Position numbers and translations under genes: made by a program | The notes under the pieces: generated by a model | The model's database searches: none | What the model saw: the letters and a program-made list of their open reading frames with translations, nothing else | Told to the model about the DNA's origin: nothing | NCBI GenBank assembly: GCA_027325115.1 | Contig: DAHWFG010000063.1 | Location: 1-15,508, forward strand | Length of the DNA: 15,508 nt | Direction of reading: 5' to 3' | Origin: JAKBCQ01 sp021807585 | GTDB lineage: Bacteria; Planctomycetota; Planctomycetia; Isosphaerales; Isosphaeraceae | Part shown: positions 7,836 to 15,178 of the stretch, piece by piece | Layout of the letters: each line of letters opens with the position of its first letter | Numbering within the stretch: position 1 is the first letter of the stretch

Positions 7836-9047
7836 ATGAAAAACTATTTCAAAATGACGCATTCCACATTATTGTGGATTTATCATTTGTCAACCATTTT
7901 GATCTCCACGGCGATCACGGTTGGAGTGGGAGCGGGATTGAACGCCGCGACTTATCAAGATGAAGTTCCGGTTGAAAAACCCAAAAACAATCCTAATCCT
8001 AACGACAAGAACGGTAAGGGAAAAAATGCGATTGGAAATCCAGTCGATCGCGGCGATATGAAAGCCAAAGGACACGGCGGCGCGGCCAAAAAGAAAACGG
8101 TGATTCGCGTTCCGACGATTCCTCCGCAAAACCTTAAGGCGAATCCCAATCTCTTTTTTGATCCGTTACTCGCCGCATCGGCGAATTTACCCAGAACGCC
8201 TTTTCATTTTCGGATTCGAGCGCGTTCCAGCGAGATGCGCGGCGGAGCATCGTTTTCTTATTATCCGTCGAAACTTGGAACAAAATCGTCTCCCGTCGTC
8301 ATGATTCATGAACGTAATCAATCACCAGTAGATTTTGAAACGCCGATCAAAGATCTAAGCGAGTGGGGCCTGGCTCAAAGCATGCAAAAATCGGGTTACG
8401 CGGTTTTGGTCGTTGATCTACGAGGAAGCGATTTTGAATTCCGTCAACCGGTCGGTCTCATAGAACGAGAACCGACATCGGCGCTATCCGATCTTCAAAT
8501 CGCTTATCTCTTTTTATTGGATCGACATAACCGAGGCGAACTTAACCTGGCGAATCTTGGAATACTCGCTCTTGGAGATGGATGTAACCTCGCGGTCGCG
8601 TGGGCGTCGGCTCGTGGCGCCGCCGTATCGAGCGCCGATCGCGGTTCGGATATCGCGTCGATGGCGTTGATTTCACCCCGACCCGATCTCTTCGGATCTC
8701 GCATTCAAATCGCCTTGGCTTCGCTCGCGGGTCGCATTCCACTGTTTTTAGCGGCGGGGGAACGCGACGCCCCGTCGGCTCAGGTCATACGCGATACGCG
8801 TAATCTGACGGCTCGCATACCTCAAAGCAAGGCGGAAATCTTCCCCACTTCACTTCAAGCTTATAAATTAATGCGATTATGGCCAAAAGTCGCCTCGACG
8901 ACGACCAAATTCTTCGATTCGACGACTAAATTTCGCGGCGTCGATTGGGAACCAAGATACAATTTATCCCCGCTCGATTATCAAAACGTCGAAGTCGCTC
9001 CCAATCTTCCTCCGAAAGTCGGCGCTTCTCTCCCCGCCGCAAAGTGA
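7836..9047 (+). CDS. Exported alpha/beta-hydrolase-fold protein lacking the catalytic triad
   Basis: A 403-residue protein with an N-terminal hydrophobic segment (about 12-38), likely a signal peptide or anchor, then a Lys/Asn/Gly-rich linker (41-90). The globular part from about 120 follows the alpha/beta-hydrolase pattern: strand SSPVVMIHER (151-160), strand YAVLVVDLRGSD (188-199), the nucleophile-elbow position LGILALGDGCNLAVAWA (241-257), and the acid-loop position LFLAAGERDAP (303-313). At the elbow the usual GxSxG reads G-D-G-C-N (247-251): Ser is replaced by Gly, although C250 is adjacent. Asp311 is in place. No His is visible where the catalytic one is expected (FPTSLQAYKL, about 336-345). 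This suggests a binding or scaffolding role. ATG 7836 has GGAGGG (7821-7826) 9 nt upstream. It is transcribed alone and convergent with the next gene. Confidence 0.72.
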   Translation: MKNYFKMTHSTLLWIYHLSTILISTAITVGVGAGLNAATYQDEVPVEKPKNNPNPNDKNGKGKNAIGNPVDRGDMKAKGHGGAAKKKTVIRVPTIPPQNLKANPNLFFDPLLAASANLPRTPFHFRIRARSSEMRGGASFSYYPSKLGTKSSPVVMIHERNQSPVDFETPIKDLSEWGLAQSMQKSGYAVLVVDLRGSDFEFRQPVGLIEREPTSALSDLQIAYLFLLDRHNRGELNLANLGILALGDGCNLAVAWASARGAAVSSADRGSDIASMALISPRPDLFGSRIQIALASLAGRIPLFLAAGERDAPSAQVIRDTRNLTARIPQSKAEIFPTSLQAYKLMRLWPKVASTTTKFFDSTTKFRGVDWEPRYNLSPLDYQNVEVAPNLPPKVGASLPAAK

Positions 9048-9111
9048 ATATAAATTCAAATCAATTGAAACAAACAGATCAAAACACGGTAAATTGACCA
9101 TCAGCGCGGCC

Positions 9112-9145
9112 TCGTTCGTTCGATTGATTATCATCGAACGAACGA
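9112..9145. terminator. Perfect 13-bp hairpin between convergent genes, candidate bidirectional terminator
   Basis: Arms at 9112-9124 (TCGTTCGTTCGAT) and 9133-9145 (ATCGAACGAACGA) are perfectly complementary around an 8-nt loop. The hairpin lies 65 bp past the hydrolase-fold gene stop and 33 bp past the stop of the opposite-strand gene, as expected of a shared terminator. There is no strong T-run on either side, so Rho-independent function is not certain. Confidence 0.6.
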
Positions 9146-9178
9146 CGACGCAACAGGATTAATCCGAGACGACGATCG

Positions 9179-11416
9179 TCACCTGCCGTAATTGGCGCCT
9201 CGCAATGGAGGTCCGACTCCGGTGACGGGCAGATAGTAAACGTCGGTGGGTACGCGATCGCCCGGACGATAATAACCAAGATCGTATTCGGCTTCCCACG
9301 GCGGGTCCATAACCACGTTATAAGGTAAAGCCGCGATCTGAGTTATAAACAATCCAAACGACATAAAAGGTTGCAAGATCTGAGATCGTTGATTTGATTC
9401 TTTGGGATCGTCAAGCGGATACGACATATAACGTCCCGCCGGTCCAAAGAATTGTTCGGCGCTATGTCCATATCGTTCCAGCGAAGCGTCTTGAAAATAA
9501 AGAGGCAAATGACAAGTCGCGGCCGCGGACCACGCCTTCCGGCTCGGCGTCCAATCGCGAGGTCCCATCGGTACGAACTCTTCGGGAACAGGAATCGGCC
9601 TGATCGCACGAGCCTCGGTCGGACTTGGCGCCCGCGGTAAAACAATACCCGAAGTCGTCGTATCGCCGGGCGCCGCCTCATCTCGACTTAAATCAATTGT
9701 CGGAACCGATCGCGACTTCCGTTCTTGCGCCTGTGCGATTCGCTTAACCTCACGTTTGGATTCTTCACTCAATCCACGTTTGGGTATATAAGAGTCGGGA
9801 TCCGGCATGGAGATTAATTCCGACCGCGGAGCTTGAGGAAGAACCGTATCAACCTCGCGAGCAGGTTCAATCGGATCGTCTTGATTCAATGTACCGGCGG
9901 ACCCGGTGGAAGAATTCATTCGTTCGGGGCGGTCGTCGGCGATTCGAGTCGGCGACGTATTCAATAGATCATTTTCACCGGGCAAGGGGGGTAAATCCAA
10001 CACCGAATCGGTAGACGACGATTTCGATTCAAAAATTGAATCCGAAGGCGAAGGAGCGGATGATTTTACATTCACCGGCTCTTGCAAACTCCCGTTACCG
10101 TTCACGGAATTCAAATTCGGCGTAACCGCTGGAACCGGCAAAGGCTGAATAACAAATGTCGATCCCAATCCTTCATTAGTGATTTTGTCATGATCGACTT
10201 GAGCATTCAATGGAGGAAGATCTTCCAACTTCGGCGTCGAATTGTCAATTGTGCGATCTTTAGGCCGATCCGCATCCGGAAGATTCGAAACGTTTTTGGA
10301 AGAATCGTCCGGTGTCAAATTTGAAGTCGGTTTCGACGCATTCTCAACGGAAGAATTTGAAGAATTGATCGGCGCCATAGGTTCATCGTCATTGATGATC
10401 AAAGGCGAGTCGCCAATAACGATTGGAGAATGATCTTCGACGGCCGATCGTGACTTTGCATCTTTAAGTGATTGTGATGGTGATGTTTGTGACGACTGAG
10501 ATTGAGATGAATTAATCATATTCGGACTCGATAAATCAATGGAGGGCGGCAATGGAAGTTCATGATTTCCAGCTGGAATCGCATGAATCGGGGGAGGAGC
10601 GTCGGTATCGGTCTTTGCATCGTCGTCGTTAATAATCAACGGAGTGGAATCGTCGCCGTTCGTCGAGTTTTGAATCAAATTTGAGCGAGATGTCGATCCA
10701 TTGTTATTTGGATCATTTGATATATTTCTCAACACGTTTGGACGAGCGACCTCGCGCGGATTGAGAACCGATTGTGAATCTTTTCTCAAATCAATCGACG
10801 CGTCTTCGATAACGTTAGATGATTGACCAGATTTCAATGTCGATTGAACTTTAGACGATGTTTTAGCTTTTGGTCGAGCCGGCGCCGGCTTCGGCTGAAA
10901 ATCAGCCGGATCTTCGTCGTTCATTCGTGTCCGACGAACGGCGTCGTCTTGATCGGCGCTCGGGCTTTTTACATCGTCAGTTTCCAACAATGGCGACGCT
11001 GCGACGAATCCACCCGATCGAGATCGAGTGGACCGATCTTTAACGACTTTCTTTGACGATTGAGCGATACTTTTGACGTCGATTTTCGAGCCGTCATCCT
11101 CCCGCAATCCGCGTTGCGCAGCGGCGATGCTTTGCTTGAGTAAAGCTCGTTCTGAAGAATCAAGCTCAACTTGTTTATCCTGAGCCTCGCGCAACAATTC
11201 TAAAGCTCGTTCATATTTTCGATAAGAAAGATAATCACGTCCATTGCGCAACAAATTGCGCGCGCTCCGACCGGCCATCGTCGGACTGTAAGTCGCGGTT
11301 TTTTGTTTTGATGACGGCGAATTGACGGGCGAATCTTGTCGGCGAGCCCATGTTGGTAAACTTGTCGCCATGAAAAGGAACGTCAATGCGATATGAATCG
11401 AACAAACGCGACGCAT
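9179..11416 (-). CDS. Secreted Ser/Asp-rich low-complexity protein with conserved planctomycete C-terminal domain
   Basis: A 745-residue protein of unknown function. It begins with a signal peptide (MRRVCSIHIALTFLFMA...PTWA). A TPR-like helical pair follows at about 50-105 (ALELLREAQDKQ; ALLKQSIAAAQRG). Then come about 500 residues of Ser/Asp/Pro/Asn-rich disordered sequence with two copies of PLIINDD[D/E] (coded near 10623-10658 and 10381-10413). The last ~125 residues are folded: CHLPLYFQDASLERYGH, then ALPYNVVMDPPWE and LGYYRPGDRVP. I recognise this block as a recurrent C-terminal domain of planctomycete hypothetical proteins, role unknown. ATG 11416 is preferred over the frame opening at 11506: it starts at the signal peptide and has AGGGAGA 6 nt upstream. 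It is probably a cell-envelope protein with a long flexible spacer. It converges on the hydrolase-fold gene; there is no operon partner. Confidence 0.75.
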   Translation of the reverse strand: MRRVCSIHIALTFLFMATSLPTWARRQDSPVNSPSSKQKTATYSPTMAGRSARNLLRNGRDYLSYRKYERALELLREAQDKQVELDSSERALLKQSIAAAQRGLREDDGSKIDVKSIAQSSKKVVKDRSTRSRSGGFVAASPLLETDDVKSPSADQDDAVRRTRMNDEDPADFQPKPAPARPKAKTSSKVQSTLKSGQSSNVIEDASIDLRKDSQSVLNPREVARPNVLRNISNDPNNNGSTSRSNLIQNSTNGDDSTPLIINDDDAKTDTDAPPPIHAIPAGNHELPLPPSIDLSSPNMINSSQSQSSQTSPSQSLKDAKSRSAVEDHSPIVIGDSPLIINDDEPMAPINSSNSSVENASKPTSNLTPDDSSKNVSNLPDADRPKDRTIDNSTPKLEDLPPLNAQVDHDKITNEGLGSTFVIQPLPVPAVTPNLNSVNGNGSLQEPVNVKSSAPSPSDSIFESKSSSTDSVLDLPPLPGENDLLNTSPTRIADDRPERMNSSTGSAGTLNQDDPIEPAREVDTVLPQAPRSELISMPDPDSYIPKRGLSEESKREVKRIAQAQERKSRSVPTIDLSRDEAAPGDTTTSGIVLPRAPSPTEARAIRPIPVPEEFVPMGPRDWTPSRKAWSAAATCHLPLYFQDASLERYGHSAEQFFGPAGRYMSYPLDDPKESNQRSQILQPFMSFGLFITQIAALPYNVVMDPPWEAEYDLGYYRPGDRVPTDVYYLPVTGVGPPLRGANYGR

Positions 11417-11728
11417 TTGTAATCTCCCTGTCCGAATAATTCCACATCGAGACGAATCGTCTCGCAGCACCGCCGACATCAGATCACTCCGTTTCTCAGC
11501 GGTCATGACGTGAAATGCTCCCGTTTCTTAACCGATTGGTCCTGAATCGCCAAGACGGATTCTAGGAAGACGATCTCAATTTCATGGCATCACCCTGAAA
11601 ATAAGACAGTCTTTCGGCGCGGATTCCCGCAAATTGCGAAGGAATTGATAAAATCAACCGATTGGTTCTAGACTTGAAAATCATCTCCAAATTATTGTTC
11701 AGAGACAAGAAAATCGGCTTAATCGGAA
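11417..11728. other. Intergenic region between guaB and the Ser/Asp-rich gene
   Basis: About 310 bp without a credible gene. On the minus strand it first holds the guaB terminator (11707-11737) and then must hold the promoter of the Ser/Asp-rich protein gene. I see no clear -35/-10 pair and no RNA gene. Confidence 0.5.
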
Positions 11729-11737
11729 CTAAGCCGA
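11707..11737 (-). terminator. Intrinsic terminator of guaB, overlapping its stop codon
   Basis: Read on the minus strand, TCGGCTT, a 10-nt loop and AAGCCGA form a perfect 7-bp stem (plus coordinates 11731-11737 and 11714-11720), followed at once by TTTTCTT (11713-11707). The upstream arm lies in the last codons of guaB and the TAG (11731-11729) straddles the arm-loop junction, so the terminator overlaps the end of the coding region. Confidence 0.65.
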
Positions 11738-13225
11738 GCCTCGAGACGATTCACCGTCTGTCGAGAACGTACTGTAATTTGGAGCTTCTTGTGTAATAAC
11801 GATATCATGCGGATGACTTTCGAGCACGGACGCGCCGGTGATTTGAATAAACCGTGTTTTGGAACGCAAATCATCAATCACGCGCGTGCCGCAATAACCC
11901 ATGCCCGCTTTTAACCCGCCGATCAGTTGGAACACAAACTCAGCGAGAGGTCCTTTAAATGGAACCCGACCTTCAAGACCTTCGGGTACGAGTTTGAGTG
12001 AACCGTCATGAGATCGTGCCGAACTATCCTGTCGATATCGCTCGTGTGAACCTTTGGCCATGGCGCCTAGCGATCCCATGCCACGATAGGATTTGAAGCT
12101 TCTGCCACGGTAGATAATCATCTCACCAGGACTCTCGGTCAAACCGGCGAAAAGTCCACCAATCATCACGCAATGCGCTCCCGCGGCGATCGCTTTAGCA
12201 ATATCACCTGAATAACGAATTCCACCGTCGGCGATAATGGGAACACGACCCGCGGCGGCTTTGGCGGCATAGTGAATTGCGGTAATTTGGGGTACGCCAA
12301 CTCCGGTAACGACACGTGTCGTACAGATTGAACCGGGACCGATTCCAATCTTGATTGCATCAGCACCAGCTTGAATGAGTGCGGACGTTCCCTCGGCGGT
12401 CGCGACATTTCCCGCAACAACGTCGACATCGAAATCACGTTTGATCCGTTTGACGGTTTCAATCACGTTCTTACTATGTCCGTGTGCTGAATCGACGACA
12501 ATGACATCGACCCCCGCCTGTAGAAGGGACGCAACACGCTCGAAGTCGTGAACACCAACCGCTCCGCCAACCCTCAATCTCCCGCGAGCATCCTTGCACG
12601 CATTGGGATATCGATGAAGTTTGTCGATATCGCGGATTGTGATCAACCCCTTCAATCGATATTCATCGTCCACCAAGAGCAATTTCTCAACTTTGTTTTT
12701 GGTGAGGATTTGATCGGCGGCTTCAAGGCTTGTATCGGGAGGCGCAGTGACAAGTTTTCCCTTCGTCATCACCTCTTCAATGCGCAGGTCGTTTGACTCA
12801 AGAAAGCGCAAATCACGACGCGTGAGGATACCCTTAAGGAATCCATTGACTGTGATTGGAACTCCCGAGATATTATGGCCATGCATAATCTCGCGAGCTT
12901 CTCCAACGGTCGCAGTCGGCGGCAACGTGATCGGATCGACGATGATTCCGTTCTCAGACCGTTTGACCTTATCGACCTCGCGGGTTTGCTCTTCAATTGA
13001 GATATTTTTATGAATAACTCCCAACCCGCCTTCCTGAGCAAGCGCGATCGCGAGCTCGGCCTCGGTGACGGTGTCCATCGGCGCCGATAGAATGGGGATG
13101 TTGAGAGGAATTCGCGCCGTCAGACGCGTGCGCGTATCCACTTGGCTGGGTAGGACTTCAGAATAGCCAGGTTCAAGCAATACGTCGTCGAAAGTGATGC
13201 CTTGGTAGGCGATACGATCCTGCAT
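11729..13225 (-). CDS. guaB: Inosine-5'-monophosphate dehydrogenase
   Basis: A 498-residue cytoplasmic enzyme that oxidises IMP to XMP with NAD+, the committed step of guanine nucleotide synthesis. It opens with the family start FDDVLLEPGYSEVLP (12-26) and APMDTVTE (48-55). Two CBS domains lie at about 95-205 (regulatory, purine nucleotide-binding in the family), then DSAHGHS (245-251) and the catalytic loop GPGSICTTRV (297-306) with Cys301. IADGGIRYSGDIAKA (331-345) is the phosphate site, and ERYRQD (395-400) carries the Arg-Tyr pair of the mobile flap. All key residues are present. ATG 13225 gives the usual N-terminus and family length; the frame extends to 13342 without family-like sequence, and no good ribosome site marks either start. 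Single gene with its own terminator, divergent from the NTF2-like gene. Confidence 0.96.
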   Translation of the reverse strand: MQDRIAYQGITFDDVLLEPGYSEVLPSQVDTRTRLTARIPLNIPILSAPMDTVTEAELAIALAQEGGLGVIHKNISIEEQTREVDKVKRSENGIIVDPITLPPTATVGEAREIMHGHNISGVPITVNGFLKGILTRRDLRFLESNDLRIEEVMTKGKLVTAPPDTSLEAADQILTKNKVEKLLLVDDEYRLKGLITIRDIDKLHRYPNACKDARGRLRVGGAVGVHDFERVASLLQAGVDVIVVDSAHGHSKNVIETVKRIKRDFDVDVVAGNVATAEGTSALIQAGADAIKIGIGPGSICTTRVVTGVGVPQITAIHYAAKAAAGRVPIIADGGIRYSGDIAKAIAAGAHCVMIGGLFAGLTESPGEMIIYRGRSFKSYRGMGSLGAMAKGSHERYRQDSSARSHDGSLKLVPEGLEGRVPFKGPLAEFVFQLIGGLKAGMGYCGTRVIDDLRSKTRFIQITGASVLESHPHDIVITQEAPNYSTFSTDGESSRGSA

Positions 13226-13350
13226 GGGGTGGAAAGCCTCAACTCCCTTGGCCTGGTTCGACCCACGAGCGTCGTTCCAAACAAGGTGAATCACCGAGCG
13301 CCTTTCCTGAATCATTAAAACCACAAGCGGCGAAAACCGCAAGCTGAACG

Positions 13351-13377
13351 GATCGATTTCATGGAATTGAATCGATC
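13351..13377. promoter_or_regulatory. Inverted repeat GATCGATT...AATCGATC upstream of guaB
   Basis: Perfect 8-bp arms (13351-13358 and 13370-13377) with an 11-nt spacer lie about 125 bp upstream of the guaB ATG, in the divergent region shared with the NTF2-like gene. The dyad has the size of a dimeric repressor site. GATC/CGAT words are unusually common in this genome, so chance is a serious alternative. Confidence 0.25.
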
Positions 13378-13512
13378 AATAATAGTAATGTGGATTAATT
13401 AACTAAAGCCGACTCGGAATACGGTCGATTGACCGGTCGGAATGATTCGATTAACATTCAAAGCGTCGGTCGAAACAAACGAATAGCTCCAATCTACTCT
13501 GGATTAACAAAA

Positions 13513-14034
13513 ATGAATTCATATAAATTTATATATAATGTTGTAGTGATAGGTTTCGTAGTCGTCGGAACGACGGGTTGGATCCTCAAAGCGGACAATC
13601 TTCGGCTCGAGCAAAATGAAACAAAAACAACCTCAAACCGAGATTTAAAACCCGACGCCGCCGTGACGATCCGAGCGCTTCTTAATCAACAAATGAACGA
13701 TTGGAATCAAGGTGATCTAAACGCTTTTCTCAATGGATATTGGAAATCACCCAAGGTCGTTTTTCAATCGGGAGACGACCGATTCGACGGGTGGGATCTT
13801 GTTCGTGAACGCTATTTCAAACGATATGGAAAGGACGCTAAAACAATGGGAAAGCTCCAATTTGAAGGGCTTGAAATCGAGCTGTTGGGAACGAGCGACG
13901 CCTTTGCACGAGGACGATTTCGACTTGAGACAATCGACGGTAAAAAACCGACCGGGCTATTCACGCTGATCCTGCATCAATTCCCCGAAGGATGGAAAAT
14001 TATTCATGATCATACGTCGACGAAAAGTTCATAA
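13513..14034 (+). CDS. Membrane-anchored NTF2/SnoaL-like (DUF4440-type) small protein
   Basis: A 173-residue protein with an N-terminal hydrophobic segment (about 8-24, NVVVIGFVVVGTTGWIL), a signal anchor or uncleaved signal peptide, then a compact domain from about 48. The domain has the NTF2-like pattern: an initial helix (IRALLNQQMNDWNQGDLNAFLNGY), a strand with a substituted-pocket motif (FDGWDLVRERYFKRYG), and late strands ending in FTLILHQFPEGWKIIHDHTS, typical of DUF4440/SnoaL-like folds. Such domains bind small ligands or serve as isomerases or hydrolases; none of these roles can be assigned here. ATG 13513 was chosen because the frame before it (from 13429) has no signal-like or family sequence. 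No Shine-Dalgarno is visible. It is divergent from guaB and is the last ordinary gene before the accessory zone. Confidence 0.72.
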   Translation: MNSYKFIYNVVVIGFVVVGTTGWILKADNLRLEQNETKTTSNRDLKPDAAVTIRALLNQQMNDWNQGDLNAFLNGYWKSPKVVFQSGDDRFDGWDLVRERYFKRYGKDAKTMGKLQFEGLEIELLGTSDAFARGRFRLETIDGKKPTGLFTLILHQFPEGWKIIHDHTSTKSS

Positions 14035-14444
14035 TCCTCGTCGATTTCAAGAATCGTTGGATTAATCGGCGTTTGAACAAGACGGTCGAATCGATGATCA
14101 AATAATCGACATACATAATAAATAACAATTACATGAACTCCAATCGAGGCGAGATAGATTGAGAGGCTATCTGGAAAGAGAGCCGCATATTCGACGGGAT
14201 TTGAGGGCGAACCCGAAATTGGAAGGGCGAACCTCCCGGTGAGCCGCATTATTATGTTAGCGATTATTGACTGATAAATCGGCCTGCTCGCCCGAGTTTA
14301 CGAGAAGAGGCTCACCGGGAGGTTCGCCCTCGCATTCAGAACATACCGACATCTAGATATTTAATGCATGTTTGTTCTATTTGTGAATCGGCGCCGAAAC
14401 CGGTAAAATCGAGCCGATTGGGTTTCGGGAGCTTTTCCTGATAG
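14035..14444. other. Junction region with inverted repeat, no gene
   Basis: About 410 bp between the NTF2-like gene and the higB remnant. It holds the 22-bp inverted repeat pair (14224-14245, 14309-14330). Upstream is what looks like a decayed further copy: GAGCCGCAT at 14180-14188 repeated at 14241-14249, and AGGGCGAACC at 14204-14213 repeated at 14224-14233. Past about 14340 the base composition and word usage start to change toward those of the higBA segment. Confidence 0.55.
14224..14330. repeat. 22-bp perfect inverted repeat pair
   Basis: The left arm 14224-14245 (core GCGAACCTCCCGGTGAGC) is perfectly complementary to the right arm 14309-14330. They are separated by 63 bp that also contain a small CTCG/CGAG dyad. 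The arms are GC-rich against an AT-richer surround. They might be ends of a small non-autonomous element, a dispersed planctomycete intergenic repeat, or a large hairpin. No target-site duplication is obvious at the outer edges. Confidence 0.75.
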
Positions 14445-14756
14445 CCGCTCAGGGCGTGGTATACGCACGTCAACAACAGGACCGTCTCGTGGCAAACTTG
14501 GGGAGATGTGAAAGCTTCATTCGCAAGTGCAAGCATTATCGGCGACTGCGTGGTGTTTAATATCGGCGGCAACAAGTACCGGCTGATTAGCCGCATCCGC
14601 TATGTCACCCAGAAGGTCTTCGTTCTGATGGTGATGACTCACAGCGAATACGACGAGGACAAGTGGAAGGGCGAATGCGGGTGCTTCGAGCCTCCTCCGC
14701 CGGCGAAGACGGCGCCGGCCAAGCGGGCAAAGAGAAGGAGACGACCATGGCGGTGA
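14445..14756 (+). pseudogene. higB: HigB-type RelE-like mRNA interferase toxin, 5' end lost
   Basis: The frame encodes a HigB-family toxin body: PLRAWYTHVNNRTVSWQTWG (from 14445), then VKASFASAS, VVFNIGGNKYRLISRIRY and a VMTHSEYDEDKWK C-terminal block. HigB toxins cleave translated mRNA on the ribosome. The family match runs upstream of the only possible start (GTG 14508) back to in-frame stops TGA 14439-14441 and TAG 14442-14444, and the expected first ~25 residues (start to ...LREFW..H) are not found in frame. Translation from 14508 would give 82 residues missing about 45 N-terminal ones. A Pro/Lys/Arg-rich tail (PPPPAKTAPAKRAKRRRR) follows the toxin core. It overlaps the antitoxin gene by 10 bp, the usual coupled arrangement. 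Probably inactive toxin; family call is firm. Confidence 0.72.
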
Positions 14757-15178
14757 AGACGAAGTTCAGCCTGAAGGGGGCGGGCCGGCATGACTACTTG
14801 AAGCTTGTAACGGCCTTTCCGCTCGCCTCGATCAAGTCCAAAGAGCAACTTCAGGAGGCTCATAGAGTCATGGATCAGCTTCTTGCGCGGGGCGAACTCA
14901 AGGGTGGAGAGGAAATGTACCTCGACGCGCTCAGCGACCTCGTTGCGGCCTACGAGGACGAACACTACGCCATCGCGCCCGCCTCGGACGCGGATATGCT
15001 TCGCCATTTGATGGATGCCAAGGGAGTTACGCAGGCGCAACTGAGCAGGGATACGAAGGTCCCCAAGTCCACCATCTCCGAGATTCTTGCTGGGAAAAAG
15101 CACTTGAGCCGGCAGTTGATTCGCATTTTCGCGGACTATTTCGGAGTCGACGCGAGCGTGCTTGCGGCCAACTTTTGA
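14747..15178 (+). CDS. higA: HigA-type antitoxin, XRE-family transcriptional regulator
   Basis: A 143-residue protein. Residues 84-135 form a Cro/C1-type helix-turn-helix (MLRHLMDAKGVTQAQLSRD; VPKSTISEILAGKKHLS; LIRIFADYFGVD). The N-terminal half (18-75) has the helical arrangement of HigA proteins that partner HigB of the PF09907 type. HigA binds and neutralises HigB and represses its own operon. ATG 14747 has an excellent ribosome site (AAGGAG 14735-14740, 6 nt spacing) and the HTH sits where expected; the frame upstream to 14663 lies inside higB and is discounted. It is intact while its toxin appears broken, so it may now be an orphan regulator. The gene is GC-rich (about 58-67% in sampled lines) with codon use unlike the genes to its left. 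Confidence 0.9.
   Translation: MAVKTKFSLKGAGRHDYLKLVTAFPLASIKSKEQLQEAHRVMDQLLARGELKGGEEMYLDALSDLVAAYEDEHYAIAPASDADMLRHLMDAKGVTQAQLSRDTKVPKSTISEILAGKKHLSRQLIRIFADYFGVDASVLAANF

Noticed and set aside
7553..7837. Minus-strand frame in the gap between dnaN and the hydrolase-fold gene
   Set aside because: No ribosome site, no family similarity, overlaps the dnaN end; the 246-bp gap reads as ordinary intergenic sequence.
14010..14249. Minus-strand 79-residue frame with a hydrophobic middle
   Set aside because: Starts inside the inverted repeat arm, overlaps the end of the NTF2-like gene, has no ribosome site and no recognisable family; likely chance.
14336..14596. Minus-strand 86-residue frame
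   Set aside because: Antisense to the higB remnant, whose reading frame has clear family similarity.
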